NCBI RefSeq assembly: GCF_937616625.2
Contig: NC_065570.1
Location: forward strand, 39,315,665 to 39,379,664
Length of the DNA stretch: 64,000 bases
From: Mercurialis annua
Taxonomy: Eukaryota > Streptophyta > Magnoliopsida > Malpighiales > Euphorbiaceae
Direction of reading: 5' to 3'
Part shown: positions 20,700 through 31,960 of the stretch, in pieces
How the letters are laid out: each line of letters opens with the position of its first letter
Position numbering within the stretch: the first letter of the stretch is position 1
Position numbers and translations under genes: made by a program
The notes under the pieces: generated by a model
The model's input: the letters and a program-made list of their open reading frames with translations, nothing else
Told to the model about the DNA's origin: nothing
Databases searched by the model: none

Positions 20700-21350
20700 C
20701 TCATAATTTTTTTCTTAAAAACGGTTTCAAATGCAATTTCAATTGCAGTTTCAAATGCAGTTTCAAACGGTTTCAAAACATTTATAAAACACAGTTTTAT
20801 TATCATTTAAAAAACGTTTATAAAATGGTTTCAAACAGTTTACAAGCGTTTCAAACAGTTTCAAAAAAACAACTTCAAACAGTTTACAAAGGTTTCAAAC
20901 AGTTTACAAGTGTTTCTAACAGTTTACAAGCATTTCAAACAGTTTTTTTTTTAAAAAAGCTTCAAACAGTTTACAAGCGTTTCAGACAGTTTACAAGCGT
21001 TTCAAACAGTTTCATAAAACACAATTTGTAACCTTTATCTAAATACAGTTTCAAACAGTTTAAAAATATTTCAAACAGTTTACAAAGATTTCAAATAGTT
21101 AAAATATATATTTTCAAACAACTTACAAAAATTTCAAAAACAGTTTATAAAAGTTTCAAACAGTTTATAATGTTTTCAACCAGTTTCAAATGGATTTTAA
21201 AAACAGTTTCAAACATTTCATAAAAAAATTAAATTAGTTATAAAAACAGTTTACAAAGTTTTTAGCAGTTTATAAAGGTTTCAAATAAACAATTTAAAAC
21301 GATTTCTTAAAAACAGTTTCAAACGGTTTACAATAGTTTCACACGTATGA
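20700..21350. repeat. Degenerate tandem repeat, unit GTTTCAAACAGTTTACAA
   Basis: More than 25 imperfect copies of an 18-22 bp unit built on TTTCAAACAGTTTACAAG or TTTCAAACAGTTTATAAA. The densest part is 20825-21070. Short ORFs here follow the repeat and are not genes. Confidence 0.88.
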
Positions 21351-21544
21351 ACAAAAAATTAATACATACAAAATAGAAAGAGGAAGAAGAAGATCCAAAA
21401 TAAAAGGATATGACGGTGGCGATGGCGTAATATTCCGTTGCTTCAAATTCTCTGCAACGAACATGATTAATTTTTTTCATCTTTGATTTTTTATTTGTTT
21501 CAGATCTCTGATTGTTTGTATTATAAATCGAATATATTAAATAA

Positions 21545-22022
21545 ATTATAGAAAATTTAAATAGAATTTGCTAAGAAATTCAATGGAAGAAAATAAAAAA
21601 AAGTTGCAGAAGAATAGAAGAAGAAAAAGACGAAGATGAAAGAAGGAGGAGGAAGAGGAAAGAGAAAAGGAAGAAAGAGAAAAAGAAAAGAAAAATGAGG
21701 TGTGCATGTGTGTATAGGAAGTAGAGTAAAAATACAAATAAATTAAACAATGTTTTAAAAATCGGACCGGACCGGACGGTCGGACTGGTTGAACCGCGAA
21801 CCGGTCAGTGATCCGGTCTGAAAAGGTGAAAAACCGGATCTTTTAGTTGGACCGGGTTGGACCGGACTGATCCGGATTGGACCGGATTAAACCGGTAAAA
21901 AACCGGGTGTTGAACCGGATTGGACCGGTAAAAAACCGGTGAACCAAAGTTTTCTCAATTTTTTTTAAATTTATTAAACCGGTTGAACCGGAAACCGGTG
22001 GCCTCACCAGTTCGGTTTTTAA
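21545..22022. repeat. Purine-rich tract followed by ACCGGACCGG repeats
   Basis: 21590-21700 is a GA-rich low-complexity tract. 21762-22022 is a degenerate repeat of ACCGGACCGGT, GAACCGGAT and AAAACCGGTGAACC. No coding signal. Confidence 0.8.
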
Positions 22023-22140
22023 AACACTGAAATTAAATTTAGTTGGGAGTACAACTAAAAACAATAGAAAAATGAGGTAAAAAAATGAACTTTTAAAATT
22101 GAGGTATTTATTGCAAATAAATTAGAAAAGAGAGTCTTTT

Positions 22141-22261
22141 GTGCAATTTCCTCTTTAGAATTCCCATTTCTGGTCTTAATTTTTAAAACAAACGGATTGT
22201 ATGGGAATAGGCCATTTCCATTCCCATTCTTGGGCTTATTTTAGTCAAAACAAACACCCCC
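22141..22261 (-). repeat. Right terminal region of the Harbinger transposon
   Basis: Contains AATTCCCATTTCTGG, CCATTTCCATTCCCATTCTT and the terminus ...AAACAAACACCCCC, followed by TTA. Related GGAATGGGCCATTCCCATTCC motifs occur at 20237-20257, a subterminal-type repeat. The other end is not in the window, so the terminal inverted repeat cannot be confirmed. Confidence 0.6.
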
Positions 22262-22295
22262 TTAGTTTATAATATCTAAAATTATAATTGCATTC

Positions 22296-22552
22296 TTTTT
22301 CTCCATAATTAACAAAATAAGTTAAATATGATCATATAAGAAAGAATATAATTATTTTATCATGCTATAATACTAAAATATATTCATTTAATAATAAATT
22401 AATTGGAGTGATAATTTATCAAATTATTCAATTTTTAAAAAAACAATTTAATTTTAGAAAATAAAATTTAAGGACTAAAGTGTAATTGTTAATATATGTA
22501 AGATGCAAATAGATTATATTTTCATCTTATTTTAACTTATTACGCGGTAGAA
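22296..22552. repeat. Old AT-rich repeat, copy 1 of 3
   Basis: Begins CTCCATAATTAACAAAATAA and ends with an AAGTGTAATTGTTAATATAT segment, then TATTTTAACTTATTACGCGG. The same order of motifs recurs at 22832-23056 and 24273-24509. Identity looks low (ancient). Family unknown. Confidence 0.55.
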
Positions 22553-22831
22553 TAGAACATTATTTGCCAAATTTTTTATTTTTTTTTTATTTTCTATCAT
22601 TTGTGCTGACATTATTTTATTTTGTCTAGCGATATTTCTTATTTATGGATGAAGAAGAAAGCTTCAAAGAGCTCATTTGACTAACTTTGAATTTAAATTT
22701 TTCTATATGTGAAATTTTAATTTTATTTTCATGTAATATGAATTTAAAGTAATATAAATATAAATCATGCATTTATATATGTATATAGAAAATATATATT
22801 ATTTAATAATCTTAATTTTTAAGCCACTAAT

Positions 22832-23056
22832 ATTTTTTCTTCCTATCCATAATTAACAAAATGAAGTATAAACAATTATTTTATTATTCTGTAGTGATAA
22901 ACTTATTTATTTTAACAATAAATTATAAGATGTCATATTTTAATGAATTAACTAAAACAATTAAATCATTAAAAAACTTTAAGAATTGAAGTGTAACTCT
23001 AAACATATATAAGGGCAAAGGTAATACTCCTTGCCACTCTTCTTTTGACAGTATTA
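22832..23056. repeat. Old AT-rich repeat, copy 2 of 3
   Basis: Has the shared motifs GCCACTAATATTTTTTCTTC, ATAATTAACAAAATGAAG, GAATTGAAGTGTAACTCTAA and AGTATTAGGCGG. Confidence 0.5.
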
Positions 23057-24272
23057 GGCGGCTTGATTACTATCATTTACTACTAGTAGTATGGCCAAGC
23101 TTTGCTTTGGCTTTCTAATTTTATTATCATAATAAATAATTAATATTATATAGATATTTTATTTAAGTAAAATATGTGTAATAATAATTTCATTTTTTTT
23201 AATAATTACATATCATTAATTTTTGAAATTATATCACTTTTTTTTTGACGAGATATCACTTTTTAAAACTATAATTATATCTTAATAGGAATTGTATTAA
23301 GAAAAATAATATCAATATAAATTTATTTTGTCAAAGTAAAAAACAATAATATAAATTAAGAACTCTAACACATATTATAAAATTACTTTAAAATTATCAT
23401 ATTTTAAATTATTGATTCAAATTAAATATTAAAAATTCAAAATAATTTTCTTATGAAGACAATAATAGATAAAATTTAAATAATTATAGTTTGAAAACAT
23501 TAATTAGTAAATTATTAAAATATAAAATTAAATATATATTTTAGGCACAAAAGAATATTAATCTTTTATAATAAGTCCTTTATATTGCCATGCGGCAAAA
23601 AATAATTATTGTATTCAAATTTTTTTTTTATCTAATATGAGACAAAAATGTTAGAAGAAGAAAAGAGCATTTGCATTTAAATTGTAGTAAAACAATAATT
23701 TTACTATTTATATATTTAAATTAATAATTATATTTTATAGAATGATATGATACTGGTTATTTTGGGTATAATTTTTTTTTGTATATTTAATATGTATTTA
23801 GATTAATTTTATTTTATTCTAACAATCATATGACTATTTAAAAACTTGAAAGAAAGAAACTCAAAAAAATAAAATGGATTCTAATTAATTGAAAAATCAT
23901 TTTTTTCTTCATATAGAAAAAGAGAAGATTTTTTTTATTATAAACACTTAAAATTAATTAATTTGATGTGTTCACACTTTTTAGATAACTAATTGTCATT
24001 ATTTGTAAATAATAATTTTTTTAGTTATTTTAAATTTATATTATTTTATTATATTCATCAAGATTATATTCGTGGATGAAAATAGAAGATTCAAGTTATA
24101 AGCCCACTTATCCTTTTGACTAAATTTTTATATATTTGAATATTCAATTTATTTTAATTTATTATATATTTAAATTAAAAATGCACATATAGCGTGCGCG
24201 CTCTTGTAAAAAGAATAACTTCATAAAATTTAAAATAAAATATAAATAATTTCATTATTTTATTTTCTATAT

Positions 24273-24509
24273 AGCCACTATGGTATTTTTCTTATCCCAA
24301 TTAACAAAATAAAACAATTGTGACTGTATAATATTTTATTAAATACATTTATTTTAGTATTAAATTAATAAAATTTCATCATTTATAATTAATTTTACAC
24401 AAATAATTAAATTGTTAAAAGATAAAATCTAAGGGTTGAAGTGTAACATTTATAGTTAGAAGGAGGAGAAATACTATTTTTCCACCTTATTTTAACTTAT
24501 TAGGCATTA
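24273..24509. repeat. Old AT-rich repeat, copy 3 of 3
   Basis: Has AGCCACTATGGTATTTTTCT, AATTAACAAAATAAAACAAT, GGGTTGAAGTGTAACATTTA and CTTATTTTAACTTATTAGGC, in the same order as the other two copies. Confidence 0.5.
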
Positions 24510-24764
24510 GTATAATGTAATTATGTAAACCTATAAAACGTTAGCTCTGTATATCACTACAATGTCGTTCTACCATTTTAAAAGTCCACTGTGTGAATTT
24601 TGCTTCATTTCTTTCTGTCGTTTATAATTGATGTCGTTTTCTTTCAATTTTAATGTATAGTATAATGTACTTGTCCTATTCTTCATTTCATGCATTTACT
24701 CCATCAATTTATTGTCGTTTGGTAATGTCGTTTGACTCTTAAGTTCAACGTATAGTATAATTGG

Positions 24765-25000
24765 TTTATATAATAGGACTAATTGACATATTTAATCTTT
24801 CATTTTTTTAACTTAAACCATTTCTTTTTTAAACTTTCTATTTCAAACAATCGATCAATATCTCGCTTTAACTCAAATACGTACATACTATTTATACCCG
24901 AATAAATAATATTATTCCATGATTATTATTTATCGTCAATAATCTTTTAATTTCAATTTCCGAAAATTAATTTATTATTTACCAGTTTGGTACTTAATTG
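24765..25000 (-). repeat. Decayed fragment of a gypsy LTR (U3 part)
   Basis: Matches 59505-59720 in order: TTTAACTTAAACCATTTCTT, TACTATTTATACCCGAATAA and ATTATTTATCGTCAATAATC. It is a relic of the LTR family at 58217-60028 in the same minus orientation. No LTR ends or target duplication are visible. Confidence 0.6.
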
Positions 25001-26068
25001 GTAATTTATAGTTTCGTCTTTTTTATTTGAAAATTAAACGATGGTCCTCCACTTTTATTTTTAAAATATTATTTTTAGTTTTTTTTAAATAGTTTAAAAA
25101 TTAAAAAAATTAAAAATTTAAATTTAAATTAAAAAAATAAAAATAAAAAATAAATTGAATCATCAAACCATTACATCTCATAAAAATATAATTTTTTTAT
25201 AATTATATCAAAAATAAATTTAGCGAGTAAATTAAAATTTAATTTTTTTAGGGGTGGCGCTATATCCATAGCTAAAATTACTAGGGAAAGAACAATATTT
25301 CTTAATTTGACAATACTATCCTTATTTAAATATGAGCTTACCTCTTTTTTTATTCTATTTTTTTTCTTTCAAAAAAACCCTAACTAAAGTAATTCTTTTC
25401 TGCAACTTTTTCTCAAACATCAATACTCTGTCCTTTCCAAAATTCGACTGATTTTTCTTTTTGGTTAAAAAGTTTTAAATTTACATAGACCATCAGAATT
25501 CCAGTTGCTCCTAAATTCAAATTATTCATAAGAATTAAGAGGAAATTACACCTCTTACGTTTTTTTTTTCCTTCTTTATAAAAATACTTTCTTAAAATTG
25601 ATATATTCAAGCGTACTTATTTTTTTTTTCAGATATATACTGTAATTCTTTTGGCCAGGTGCATGCTTCTCCTTACCCAGGCCACCTGCTTTCTATTTGT
25701 TTACAAACTGTGAAATGTATATCTCTTATAATAACACATGTCCACTATGTTCATTTTGTGCAACTCATATTAATTTTGTCAAACCAATGCTTTTATTTTG
25801 TTTTCTTTTCTATAATAATTTTCATATTATTACAAATTTTTATAATAGTTAATTATCATTTTTATCAATTATTTTTTATTATTATATTCATTGTTTGTTT
25901 ATGCATAACTTTTTATTTTTCAAAGTTTTATGTATACCTTTTTATATTAATAACTTTTTGCTTTTTTTATTATTCAAATTGCTTATTTTAATCCATATTT
26001 TTCATTTTTATTTAATAATTTAATTTTTTTAATAAATAATATTTCTATTAGTTCAAACACAACAAGTA

Positions 26069-26871
26069 GGCTAATAATCACCCATCCCTTCGACTTTTGC
26101 CCTAAACTTCTCCAAACCTTCTATACTTTTAAAAACATTCTTCAATTCCTCGGATTTTATGGCGGCTCCACTCACGGCTCTTATAGACGAAACTAGCCTT
26201 ACAAAAAAAAGTTAGCAACTGGTGGCACCACGTCATCTGATATGTCATAAAAAATTCAACAAAATTGAAAGACCCAAAATACCCCTGAAATAAGCAAATC
26301 AAACTCAAACTCAACCACATTCAATCCAACCAAAACAAAATCTAACTAAACTAATCAAACTATCATCCATCCACCGCCGATATAGTCACCACCTCCCCGT
26401 CTGCTGCCGGTCGTCATCTCCGGCGACCATCTGTTCTCAAGAGCGGAATCTGTTCTCAAGAACAAAATCTGTTCTTAAAACGGATCTAGTTTCAAGATCT
26501 GTTCTAAGAATAGATCCCGTCTTCTCGGGCGAACTGAGAAGACGCGTTCCTCTTCTCGGGCGAACTGAGAATACGCGTTCGTCTTCTCAGTTCGCCCGAG
26601 AAGACGAACGGATCCGTTCTAAGAACAGATGGTGGTGACCAGAGGTGGTGGTCGGACCGGCGGCGGAGGCTGCGGGCGATGGTTGTTGGCCATATGGTTT
26701 GATTAGGGTGTTTTGGGTTTGTTTAGATTAAGTTTGGTTTAATATTGATTTGGTTAAATTAAGGGTGTTTTGGGACTTTTTAATATTTTTGAGTTTATGG
26801 TAACGTGGCACTGTCATTTTTTTTTTGAGAAGTTTAGGGTAAAACTCAAGGGGGATGAGTGATTATTAGCC
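26069..26871. mobile_element. MULE-like MITE with internal palindromes
   Basis: Terminal inverted repeats of about 45 bp: GGCTAATAATCACCCATCCC at the left and the reverse complement GGCTAATAATCACTCATCCC at the right. Imperfect 9-bp flanks CAACAAGTA / CAAAAAATA fit an old Mutator-like target duplication. The centre (26420-26630) holds inverted repeats built on TCTGTTCTTAGAACAGA and CTTCTCGGGCGAACTGAGAA. No transposase. Confidence 0.75.
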
Positions 26872-27420
26872 CAAAAAATAGAAGGCAAAGAAACTAATAA
26901 TTTTAATTTTTTTATATTTTTATCTATTTATTATTTTATTATTTGCTATTTACATGATAAATATTAAAATAATTTTTATTAAATTTAAATTACCTAAATT
27001 AAACACATGTCTTTTGAAATTAAACAGTTATTTTTTTTTATATTTGACCACTTGTTATTTAATTTTAGACATAGGTGTAATGTGTTTAACAGTTAAAAAT
27101 TTGTTATTTTTTTTAATTTAGACAATTGTCTTTTATATATGAATCTTATTTTTTATTTTAATAAACTGAGACAATTATCTTTTATTTTTATATACATGTC
27201 ATTTAAATTTTAAATTTTAAATTTATAGCTTAAAAATTTTCTTTCATTTTTGTTATTATTTATATATTTATTTTTCATTTATTTTAAAATTGTTTTTTTT
27301 ATATGAAGATACCTAATTTCATTATTTTAATTTAATTTATATAAAAGTATTATTTATATCATTTAGTTAATCTTTTTATTATTTTTGAATTTGGTCAATA
27401 ACTAAAAGTATGTGTAAAAA

Positions 27421-27813
27421 GGCAGAAGGTATAAAAAGGCCCTCGAGTTTTTCTCAAAAGTACATATCAACCCTTTTATTTTATCTGGGCACAATTAAGC
27501 TCTCTTATTTTTAAAATTGAACAATTAAACCCTTATTATTTTATAATCGAACAAATAAACCCTTTTAGTTTACTTTTGGGACACTTACCCCCTCAAATTT
27601 TAAATATTTTAAATATTAAAATTATTTTTTAACTTTTTTTCTATATGATTATGAGAGATATGTCAGCCATTAACGAGTGTTTGTAATGATGTTGGATGAA
27701 AGGGGTTATTTGTTCTATTTGAAAACAAAGAGGGCTTAATTATACCCCAAAAAAGTAAAAGGGCTAATTTGTACTTTTATAAAAACTACGAGAGTTTTTT
27801 TGTACCTTTTGCC
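27421..27813. mobile_element. MULE-like MITE, 393 bp
   Basis: Inverted arms of about 110 bp: the left starts GGCAGAAGGTATAAAAAGGC, the right arm read backwards starts GGCAAAAGGTACAAAAAAAC. Both continue through AAAAGTACA, CCCTTTTA, CAATTAAGC and CCCTT segments. Flanks GTGTAAAAA / TTATAAAAA match at 7 of 9 positions, a weak Mutator-like duplication. Non-coding. Confidence 0.75.
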
Positions 27814-27965
27814 TTATAAAAACTACCAATTATAAAATAAAATAAATACAAAAAATATAATTATTAAATTCTTTTAATGAATTTATATTTGTTTTGGTGA
27901 ATATTTTGAATACAAAATTATTTAGATAATATGAATGTTATTTATAATTAATATATTTTATGAAT

Positions 27966-29474
27966 TGCAATACCCCAAATATTTTAAAATAATCAAGCCG
28001 TGCCACATGTCGTAAATTCCGATAAATTAAGTTAAGATGGATTTAATTTAATGATATCGGGAATTTAGAATAACTTTTATTGAGCGGATTAGCGGGATTG
28101 AAGGAAAATGCTTAGAAAATTAATATAAAATAAAATATAAATCCCATGACGGAAATTATTTCTCCAAGGTCCGTAAAAGACTTTATAGTATTTATGGTAA
28201 CGGTTTCAAGTCAATCGGAGACTGTTCAAAATTTGGATAGGGATGCGTTTTGGACTAAATTGTAATTTTTGAAAAGTTCAAGGACCAAAATGTAAATTAT
28301 CCAATTAAGTCTCGAGAATACCAATTAAAAGATCATTGATGGAAAATAATAATTTTAGAATCGTATTATTTATTTGGATATAAATAATACGTTTGTAATT
28401 GAGTTAAAGGAAATAATTAATCGTTAAGTTAAAATAGAAAGTTTAAAAGAAAATTGGTTTAAGTTAAAGAGATGAAGGATTAAAAGAGTACATTAGCCAA
28501 TTATATATCATATGAGAAGCATGAATGAAGGATCCAGAACCATTCTCAGAGAATTTTTCATTTCCTTCGTCAAAATCGTCGTTCCGTCGCTCGATCTCCG
28601 TTTCACGTCCGTTTCCAACCTTCTATAGCTCGAATCGAAAGTATTTCAGTGGCGAATCACGGTAAACTTGACGTTTTATCGTTTGGATGGATGAATTTCT
28701 TGATATATCGAGTTAAAGTTTTAGGCCACGGAACGATTTTAACGTTTTAATGGTTTTAGGATCGAGTTATAGTGTTTTCGAGTTTAGATTTCGCATTATT
28801 GATGTGTTGGGATGCGGAATTAGGCGTATAGCACGTCGGAAAGCCCCGGAAAACGGATTCCGGGGCCGTGCACCATTGATGGTGCACGAACATGCACCAA
28901 CATGTGGTGCACGACCGTGCACCAGGGTTCACGAACGTGCACCATCCGAGGTGCACGAACGTGCACAGCAAGGCACGAGCGTGCACTTGAACCATTTTAC
29001 CCGATCGTTTAGTCTTGATATCCCGTTTTTTATTCGCGTATCGAGGTTGAAATCGATTGATTATTGATTGCTGAATCGTTAACCTAATGGGATTAAATGT
29101 GAATTGAGTTAGAAAAGAGATACGAATCGTAAACGAGTTAGAAACCGTTTACCGGAATGTACGCGTGAGAAACACGACGGTTAATGAGTGTAGCGTGTCG
29201 TGTCTCGAGTCTAGAGTAAATCTTAGAATAGGATTCTAATGTGAGTCAATTGTTTTAAATTGTATTAGATTTGGCGAGGCAAGAAGCAGCTGGACCAGGA
29301 GCTCGAGAAGCTTGACGTTTCTGAGCACTGAAGTATTTTGGATAAGCATTTTCATTGAGTTTATATAATTTACTTTTAAAGTATTTACATAAGCAAATAT
29401 TTTATATTGCTTTACATTTGAATTGAATGCTTCAATGCAATGGTTTGACATGAAATACATATATGATTGGTTTG
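27966..29474 (+). repeat. 5' LTR of the LARD-like element, first part
   Basis: Starts TGCAATACCCC (TGTAATACCCC in the 3' LTR). A perfect 12-bp inverted repeat CGTATTATTTAT/ATAAATAATACG is at 28362-28391 in U3, TATA at 28502-28508, and a donor-like ACG|GTAAAC at 28662. A GC hairpin CCCCGGAA-AACGGA-TTCCGGGG (28844-28865) leads the palindrome array. The LTR is cut at 29474 by a solo LTR and resumes at 31961. Confidence 0.88.
28868..28986 (+). repeat. Palindrome array (GGTGCACG-NN-CGTGCACC)
   Basis: About six units such as GTGCACGACCGTGCAC, GGTGCACGAACGTGCAC and a variant GTGCACCATTGATGGTGCAC, where the loop grew but the arms still pair. It begins three bases after a perfect GC hairpin. Confidence 0.85.
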
Positions 29475-31955
29475 TGTAATACCTCAATTATTTAAAAATA
29501 ATTAGGTCGTGCCACGTGTCGTAAGTTTCCATGAATTAAGTTAAGACGGATTTAATTTGATAATATCGGGAATTTAGAATAATTTTTATTGAGCGGATTA
29601 ACGGAATTGAAGGAAAAAGGTTAGAAAATTAATATAAAATAAATTATAATGCCCGAGGCGATAAGTATTTCGCCAATGTCCGCGAAATATTTTAAAGTAT
29701 TTGTCGTAAGTATCGAGTCAATCAAAGACTGTTTAAAATTTGGACGCGGATACGTTTTGGACTAAATTGCAACTTTTGAAAAGTTCAAGGACCAAAACGT
29801 AAATTAACCAATTAAGCCTCGAGAATAGCGATTAAAAGATCATTGATGGAAAATAATAATGTTGGAATCATATTATTTATTTGGATATAAATAATACGTA
29901 CGTAATTGAGTTAAAGTAAATAATTAATCGTTAAGTTAAATAGAAAGTTTAAAAGAGAATTGGTTTAAGTTAAAGAGATAAAGGATTAAAAGTGTACTTT
30001 AGCCATTTATATATATGAAATGAAATGAGAAGCAATGCTCCAGAACCCTTAACTATCATCGGCTTCATTTCTCATTTCCTTTGTTGGTTTTCTTATGGTT
30101 CGTCGCTCGATCTTCGTTTCTCGTCCGTTTCCGACGTTCTATATTTCAAAACGATCGTATTTCAGTTGCGAATCACGGTAAGCTTGACGTTTTATTGATT
30201 GGATGGATGAATTTCTTGATATATTGAGATAAAATTTTAGGCCACGAGACGATTTTATCGTTTTAATGGTTTTAGAATCGTATTTGGATGTTTTAAACCT
30301 AAATTAAGCGTTTTGGATGAGTTTGGAGCATTTTTACACTACTAGCATGTCGAAATGCCCCAGAAAAAGATTCCGGGGATCGTGCACAATCGTGCACACG
30401 AGGTGCACGAACGTGCACCTATATATGGTGCACGTTAGTGCACCACCAAGAGGTGCACGATCGTGCACCCCAAGGCACGAACGTGCACCTGGACCCTTTT
30501 CCCTCGATTATTCTGTTTAATGCCCCGTTTCATATTCGCGTATCAAGGTGGAAATCGATCGATTATCAATTGAATGAATCATTAACCTAATGAGGTTAAA
30601 CGTGAGTTAAGTTAGAAAAGAGATATGATTCGTAAACGAGTTAAAAACCGTTTATCGGAATATACACGTAAGAAACACGGCGGTTAATAAGTATAACGTG
30701 TCGTGTCTCGAGTCTAGAGTCAATCTTAGAATAGGATTTTCATGTGAGTCAATTATTTTAAATCGTTTTAGATCTGGCGAGGCAAGAAGCAGCTGGAACA
30801 GGAGCTCGTGAAGCTTAACAAGTTTTGTTTAACATGACGTTTTTGGATATAAGTGGTCACTGTGAGTTTATACGATTTGCTTTTAAAGTATTTATATAAG
30901 CAACTATTTTATATTGCTTTACGTTTGATAGGAATGTTTACAATGCGAATTCTTTATTTGAATTGCATATATGATTGATTTGAAATCGGTATTGATCCGA
31001 TGGAACGTGCTACCTATTGGGCGACAATAGGACTGTGTGATCACCAGTTTTGATTTGATACAGCTGTAAATTTGATTATGAATATAAATATGATTATGAA
31101 CATGAATTTTGAAGTTGGATAATGAATTCGATACGAGTGAGCACTCAGTTACGGCGTAGCCTGGAGTTCCCGTATCTAGTGAGTTGGACTCACACTATGG
31201 GATTAAGAGTCTGGTCGCGATCGACGTGGTAGAGTGTGAACACTCCCGGATCGGACCATTTGGATCAATTTGATTTGACTATATATACGATTGATATGTT
31301 CGAGGATTAGGGTTTCAATCGGATCTTCTACTTGGCTGCATATGATTTGTTTGCTATTGTATCGTTTTTATGTTTTATTTGAATACTTATTAGTAAATGT
31401 ATGAACTCACTCAGTATATTCCCATATACTGGTCCCTCACAGTCTTGCCTTTCAGGTGAAAGCATTTTAAAGGATGGACTTCCATTTCTTGTTCAGGAAG
31501 TCTACAGTAGTTGAAGTATGTGTCAAAGGATGTATCACTTCATAGCGCTGCAGTAGTCCGTAGACGTCTGTTTGTGAATAATGTTGAAGTCAAATGGTAT
31601 ATATATATAATTAATTTTAAAGAATGATGTTTTTTTTTCGTTTGATTTCTTTAACCAATTTCCATGAGTGGAATTGGTCACGATTATGACTAGAAACAAG
31701 GCAGTGCTAGATATGAGATATCGCTCGGTAGAACCCTGATTTCTAAGAATCATTTGTAAATGTTTTCGGAAAACAATTAAGGTAATTTGATATTTGAAAT
31801 GATAATGTTTTAAAAGGTTTTCTAAAAACATTTGTTATAAAATAATATATTTAATTTGCAAAAAATTCATAGTGGTTTTAGGCTAGCTACAGGTTCCGGA
31901 GCTACCACTCCCGTTCCCTAGCGCCGGTCTCGGCTCAATAATTTGGGTCGTGACA
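29475..31955 (+). repeat. Solo LTR inserted in the 5' LTR of the LARD-like element
   Basis: A complete 2481-bp LTR, TGTAATACCTC...GTCGTGACA, flanked by the target duplication GTTTG (29470-29474 and 31956-31960). The undisturbed site is seen in the 3' LTR near 38731-38740 (TTGGTTTGAAACC). No internal sequence remains, so the element was lost by LTR-LTR recombination. It carries TATA (about 30007-30013), donor-like ACG|GTAAGC (GT 30178), array, CAGTATAT/ATATACTG hairpin (31412-31431), acceptor-like TTTCAG (AG 31454-31455) and GACTTCC/GGAAGTC hairpin (31482-31507). Confidence 0.93.
30381..30489 (+). repeat. Palindrome array in the solo LTR
   Basis: Units include GTGCACAATCGTGCAC, GGTGCACGAACGTGCACC, GGTGCACGTTAGTGCACC and GGTGCACGATCGTGCACC, with spacers of about 4-9 bp. 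Confidence 0.88.
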
Positions 31956-31960
31956 GTTTG

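Larger units (their letters stand above)
7691..22261 (-). mobile_element. PIF/Harbinger DNA transposon, right part, hosting two retrotransposons
   Basis: The transposase gene (exons at 18630-18166, 18077-17863 and 8169-7697) and the terminal sequence ending at 22261 define the right part. The terminus, read inward on the minus strand, is GGGGGTGTTTGTTTTGACTA, next to TTA, the usual 3-bp Harbinger target. The left terminus must lie beyond gypsy copy 1 and outside the window. Simple-repeat blocks between 19881 and 22022 are inside these limits and may be later additions. Confidence 0.7.
23057..26068. other. AT-rich intergenic DNA, no gene seen
   Basis: Apart from the repeat copy at 24273 and the LTR relic at 24765, this stretch has no convincing coding region, RNA gene or terminal repeat. 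The ORFs at 25413-25610 and 25659-25991 are low-complexity (Phe/Ile/Leu-rich) and have no family features. Confidence 0.6.

Noticed and set aside
25659..25991. 110-codon Phe/Ile-rich ORF resembling a membrane protein
   Set aside because: Encoded by AT-rich low-complexity DNA (TTT/ATT codons). No conserved motif, homologous neighbour or credible gene context.
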